From an uncultured Microbacterium sp. (GTDB taxonomy: Bacteria > Actinomycetota > Actinomycetes > Actinomycetales > Microbacteriaceae): a stretch of 64,000 nt of DNA. A program made the position numbers and the translations under genes. Where the stretch lies: NCBI GenBank assembly GCA_913774665.1, contig CAJYHN010000005.1, positions 1 through 64,000 of the forward strand, written 5' to 3'. Shown piece by piece: positions 61,460 to 64,000 of this stretch (the first letter of the stretch is position 1; every line of letters begins with the position of its first letter). The notes under the pieces are model-generated. The model was not told where the DNA came from and searched no databases. It saw only the letters and a list, made by a program, of their open reading frames with translations.

Positions 61460-62956
61460 ATGAGCGCATACACCTCCGCGTTCGAGCTGTTCTCCATCGG
61501 GATCGGACCCTCGAGCTCCCACACCGTCGGCCCCATGAAGGCCGCCCTCCAGTTCGTCGCGCGACTCGAGGACGACGGTGTCCTCGAGCGGGTGGCATCC
61601 GTCTCGTGCGCCCTGTACGGCTCGCTCGGGGCGACCGGCATCGGCCACGGCACCCCCGACGCGGTCGTGGCGGGCCTCCAGGGTCTCGATCCCGAGACCG
61701 TGGACCCGGATGCCGTGCGGCGGGCGTGGTCCGACTGGCCCGAGGGGCGACGGCTCGCTCTCGCGGGTCGGCACGAGATCCCGTTCGCGAAGGCCGACAT
61801 CGCGCTCGAGCCGCGCACGCGTCTTCCCGGCCACCCGAACGCGATGACGCTCGCCGCCCGCGACGGCGACGGGTCCGTGATCGCGGAAGACACGTTCTAC
61901 TCGATCGGCGGCGGCTTCATCCGTCGCGAGGGCGAGCCCGCTCGCGTGGCGGCGGCGCCGGTGCCGCTCGACTTCGATGACGCGGCGACCCTGATCGAGC
62001 TCTGCGACGAGCGCGGCATCACGATCGCCGAGGCCGCACGCCTGAACGAGGCGGCCCTGCGCTCCGACGAAGAGATCGCGGCGGGCCTGGACCGCATCTG
62101 GGATGCCATGGCCGCGTGCGTGAACGCCGGACTCGAGAACGACGGCGTGCTGCCCGGCATCCTGAAGGTGAAGAGGCGGGCCGCAGTCATCCGCGGGCAG
62201 CTGGATGCCATCGAGGCCGACGGGCATCGCGAGCTCCCGGGGGAGTGGCTCGGGGCGTTCGCGCTCGCCGTCAACGAGGAGAACGCCGCCGGCGGTCGTG
62301 TCGTCACCGCACCCACCAACGGTGCGGCGGGGATCCTGCCCGCCGTTGCGATGTACTGGTGGCGCTTCCTGGCCGACTCGGGCCTCGGAGCCGGCAACGC
62401 CGTCACGCCCTACGGCGAACTCGTCGGAAGCGCCCTGCTCGGCTACGACGGTCACGCGGTGACGCGCGGCGAGGTCGCGGCATGGGACGACGGGGACGTG
62501 GCCGAGGCGAACCGTCGACGCGGCATCCGCCGATTCCTGCTCACCGCGACCGCCCTCGGCTCGCTCTTCAAAGCCAATGCATCGATCTCGGGCGCCGAGG
62601 GCGGCTGCCAGGCAGAGGTCGGGTCCGCGTGCGCGATGGCGGCCGGTGGTCTGACCGCGGTCATGGGCGGGACCAATCGGCAGATCGAGAACGCCGCCGA
62701 GATCGCCATGGAACACCACCTCGGTCTCACGTGCGACCCCGTCGGTGGGCTCGTGCAGATCCCGTGCATCGAGAGGAACGCGATCGCGGCATCGACCGCG
62801 GTGACGGCGGCCCGGCTCGCCCTCCGCGGCGACGGGTCCCACTTCGTGTCGCTGGACGCCGTCGTCGAGACGATGCGTCAAACGGGGATCGATATGTCGA
62901 CGAAGTACAAGGAGACCAGCGAGGGCGGTCTCGCGGTGAACGTCATCGAGTGCTGA
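61460..62956 (+). CDS. sdaA: L-serine ammonia-lyase (single-chain, iron-sulfur)
   Basis: 498-residue [4Fe-4S] L-serine dehydratase giving pyruvate and ammonia, with fused beta (N-terminal, SIGIGPSSSHTVGPMKAA) and alpha domains. Cluster ligands are visible in GAEGGCQAEVGSAC and LGLTCDPVGG, and the catalytic strand is LVQIPCIERNA. The protein ends in Cys (NVIEC), as in the Legionella enzyme, where the terminal Cys occupies the active site as fourth ligand. A segment of roughly 40 residues (around LGYDGHAVTRGEVAAWDDG) is inserted before the FLLTATALG helix. The ATG at 61460 follows TACGCT (61448-61453) by six bases: probably leaderless. Confidence 0.95.
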   Translation: MSAYTSAFELFSIGIGPSSSHTVGPMKAALQFVARLEDDGVLERVASVSCALYGSLGATGIGHGTPDAVVAGLQGLDPETVDPDAVRRAWSDWPEGRRLALAGRHEIPFAKADIALEPRTRLPGHPNAMTLAARDGDGSVIAEDTFYSIGGGFIRREGEPARVAAAPVPLDFDDAATLIELCDERGITIAEAARLNEAALRSDEEIAAGLDRIWDAMAACVNAGLENDGVLPGILKVKRRAAVIRGQLDAIEADGHRELPGEWLGAFALAVNEENAAGGRVVTAPTNGAAGILPAVAMYWWRFLADSGLGAGNAVTPYGELVGSALLGYDGHAVTRGEVAAWDDGDVAEANRRRGIRRFLLTATALGSLFKANASISGAEGGCQAEVGSACAMAAGGLTAVMGGTNRQIENAAEIAMEHHLGLTCDPVGGLVQIPCIERNAIAASTAVTAARLALRGDGSHFVSLDAVVETMRQTGIDMSTKYKETSEGGLAVNVIEC

Positions 62957-62970
62957 GGGGCACCCGCCGC

Positions 62971-63402
62971 TCAGTCCTGTGCGCGCAGTTTCGCGGTGAG
63001 GGAGTGCAGCTGAGCGAGTTCGTCGTCGTCGAGCCGGGCCATGCGCTCGGCGATCGACCGGCCATGCGCGGCGGCGATACGGCGGAAGGTCACGGCGCCG
63101 GTCTCGGTGGCCGTGACGAGAGAGCCGCGGCCGTCCTCGGGGTCGGCGCACTTGGTCAGCAGGCCCCGTGACACCATGCGCTCGACCAGGCGCGACACGC
63201 TCGGCTGGCTGATGAGCATGTTGCCGGTGACGTCGCGCAGGCGTGCGGTCATGCGCGGGGCGCGCGTGACGGTGAGGAGCACGTCGTACTCCGCCTGGGT
63301 CAGCTCGGTGCTTTCGAAATCCGACCGGATGTCTTCGAAGACCTCGTGCTGGGCGCGGAAGAGGCTCTCCCAGGCCTGCACGGCGAGACGGCGATCGGTC
63401 AT
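62971..63402 (-). CDS. MarR-family transcriptional regulator
   Basis: 143-residue winged-helix regulator. The recognition region lies in NMLISQPSVSRLVERMVSRGLL and the wing in KCADPEDGRGSLVTATETG. A TACGCT -10 (63409-63414 on the minus strand) is six bases before the ATG, so the message should be leaderless. It is convergent with sdaA across 14 bases. Ligand and targets are unknown. Confidence 0.9.
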   Translation of the reverse strand: MTDRRLAVQAWESLFRAQHEVFEDIRSDFESTELTQAEYDVLLTVTRAPRMTARLRDVTGNMLISQPSVSRLVERMVSRGLLTKCADPEDGRGSLVTATETGAVTFRRIAAAHGRSIAERMARLDDDELAQLHSLTAKLRAQD

Positions 63403-63454
63403 AGGTTCAGCGTAGGGCCGAGGGGGACGAGTGTGCCGCACCCGGGGCAAGAGT

Positions 63455-63488
63455 AAGGGCCGGTCGGAGAGGCTTCCGGCCGGCCCTT
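63455..63488. repeat. GC-rich hairpin upstream of the MarR gene
   Basis: 13-bp arms AAGGGCCGGTCGG (63455-63467) and 63476-63488 with one mismatch and an 8-base loop. It lies in the 353-base gap between divergent genes, so it is not an obvious terminator of either; it could be the end of a short unannotated transcript. Confidence 0.5.
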
Positions 63489-63563
63489 GTCCCTGCACCA
63501 AGAGTGTCCTGCAATCACATGTCGGTAGCTGCCACAGCAAAACAACTACCGTGCGAGCACTCT

Positions 63564-63603
63564 ATAACGGTGAGGTAACGGAGGGGAAGAGGTTCCCGTT
63601 ATA
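63564..63603 (+). promoter_or_regulatory. MtrA-box-like direct repeat and AT-rich promoter region
   Basis: ATAACGG (63564-63570) is repeated as GTAACGG (63575-63581) with an 11-bp period. This is the spacing of OmpR-family sites and resembles the GTAAC repeats reported for actinobacterial MtrA. TATAACGG at 63563-63570 is also inverted as CCGTTATA at 63596-63603. The surrounding 63520-63640 is unusually AT-rich for this window and precedes the gene starting at 63756. Confidence 0.45.
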
Positions 63604-63755
63604 TTTTCGTGATTTCTTCCGGGGCTCGTTCGGAGGGCGCCGGGGACCCGGCCATTGCGTTATCCGTCCCGCGCCTGGCGCGTCGTTAGGAGCGGTACGC
63701 AAGAACGCGGCAGCGGGGGAGTAGGTTCGCTTCATCCTCATCGCTTAGGGATCCC

Positions 63756-64000
63756 GTGCGCCTCTCACCCTCTTCGTCGCGCGTCGTCTTCGGTGGCATG
63801 GTCGCCCTCGTCGCCGCGGTGACGACGGCGCTCGCCGTGCTCGTGCCCACCCTGACCGAGCAGGCCGGTGACGCCGGGGCGCGCAGCGTCGTCGCCGCCC
63901 GCTCAGGAGGCGAAATCGGCCTCGACCTCGGACTCCCGGCATCCGGAGACGTCGCCGCGCAGGACGATCTGGTGCGTCGCACGATCGCCCGCGTCATGCC
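63756..64000 (+). CDS. N-terminus of a membrane-anchored or secreted protein (3' end outside window)
   Basis: 81 codons from a GTG at 63756. A single hydrophobic segment (VVFGGMVALVAAVTTALAVLVPTL, in two parts) after a short basic start acts as signal anchor or signal peptide; the extracytoplasmic sequence then continues (GARSVVAARSGGEIGLDLGLPASGD). The layout recalls the N-terminus of FtsX-like ABC permeases of Microbacteriaceae, but too little is present for a family call. AGGGA just upstream is a weak ribosome-binding site. Confidence 0.5.
   Translation, partial: MRLSPSSSRVVFGGMVALVAAVTTALAVLVPTLTEQAGDAGARSVVAARSGGEIGLDLGLPASGDVAAQDDLVRRTIARVM

Noticed and set aside
63431-63724. 97-codon plus-strand frame in the right-hand gap
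   Set aside because: Covers a hairpin and the AT-rich promoter region, has atypical codon use and no ribosome-binding site.

Overview
The window is high-GC DNA (roughly 70 percent by eye) with compact operons, frequent 4-base ATGA/GTGA gene overlaps, many GTG starts and several apparently leaderless genes. Gene content (alditol oxidase, actinobacterial xylose isomerase, LacI/ROK/GntR sugar regulators, DUF4383 and DUF2236 proteins) and the abundant GGATGCC/GGCATCC word point to an actinobacterium of the Microbacteriaceae, most likely a Microbacterium. That assignment is inference; no rRNA gene is present.

About 80 percent of the window is carbohydrate catabolism. 1-12164: a CUT2 (ribose/fructose-type) ABC operon with a uridine-kinase-like sugar kinase, a DCXR-like reductase, an alditol (xylitol) oxidase, a ROK regulator, a thiol peroxidase, a lipase-like hydrolase, a VapBC pair, then xylA and xylB. 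Together these can oxidise pentitols to xylose with H2O2 release, detoxify the peroxide and feed D-xylulose 5-phosphate to the pentose phosphate pathway. 12165-23013: a GntR-controlled regulon with a class II aldolase, three consecutive FGGY kinases, a second CUT2 transporter whose ATPase has a degenerate second half, and a SIS sugar-phosphate isomerase. Its substrate cannot be named and it is the best candidate for an undescribed pathway. 23129-28468: a LacI regulator and an L-arabinose operon (araD, an FGGY kinase in the araB position, araA) behind a perfect 16-bp operator. 28469-29200 is a repeat-filled gap, followed by dgt.

30977-37691: a CUT1 transporter plus GH3 glycosidase with a divergent LacI regulator. 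37884-41418: MarR, homocysteine methyltransferase, and two paralogous membrane proteins ending in what may be dead GGDEF domains. 41547-50612: a second CUT1 transporter, a GH2 glycosidase, a LacI regulator and a secreted GH93-like exo-arabinanase with two ricin-type lectin domains. This block is bracketed by a 30-bp direct repeat that is the 3' end of the adjoining lrp gene, so it looks like a cassette inserted at that gene end.

50619-64000 is more housekeeping: an lrp/ald alanine pair, a CitA/CitB-type two-component system with a dicarboxylate symporter and a CitE-like lyase, small conserved proteins, tRNA-Arg(ACG), L-serine dehydratase, a MarR regulator, and the start of a membrane or secreted protein at the right edge.

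Most regulatory sites proposed here are palindromes visible in the sequence; their pairing with particular regulators is inferred from adjacency.
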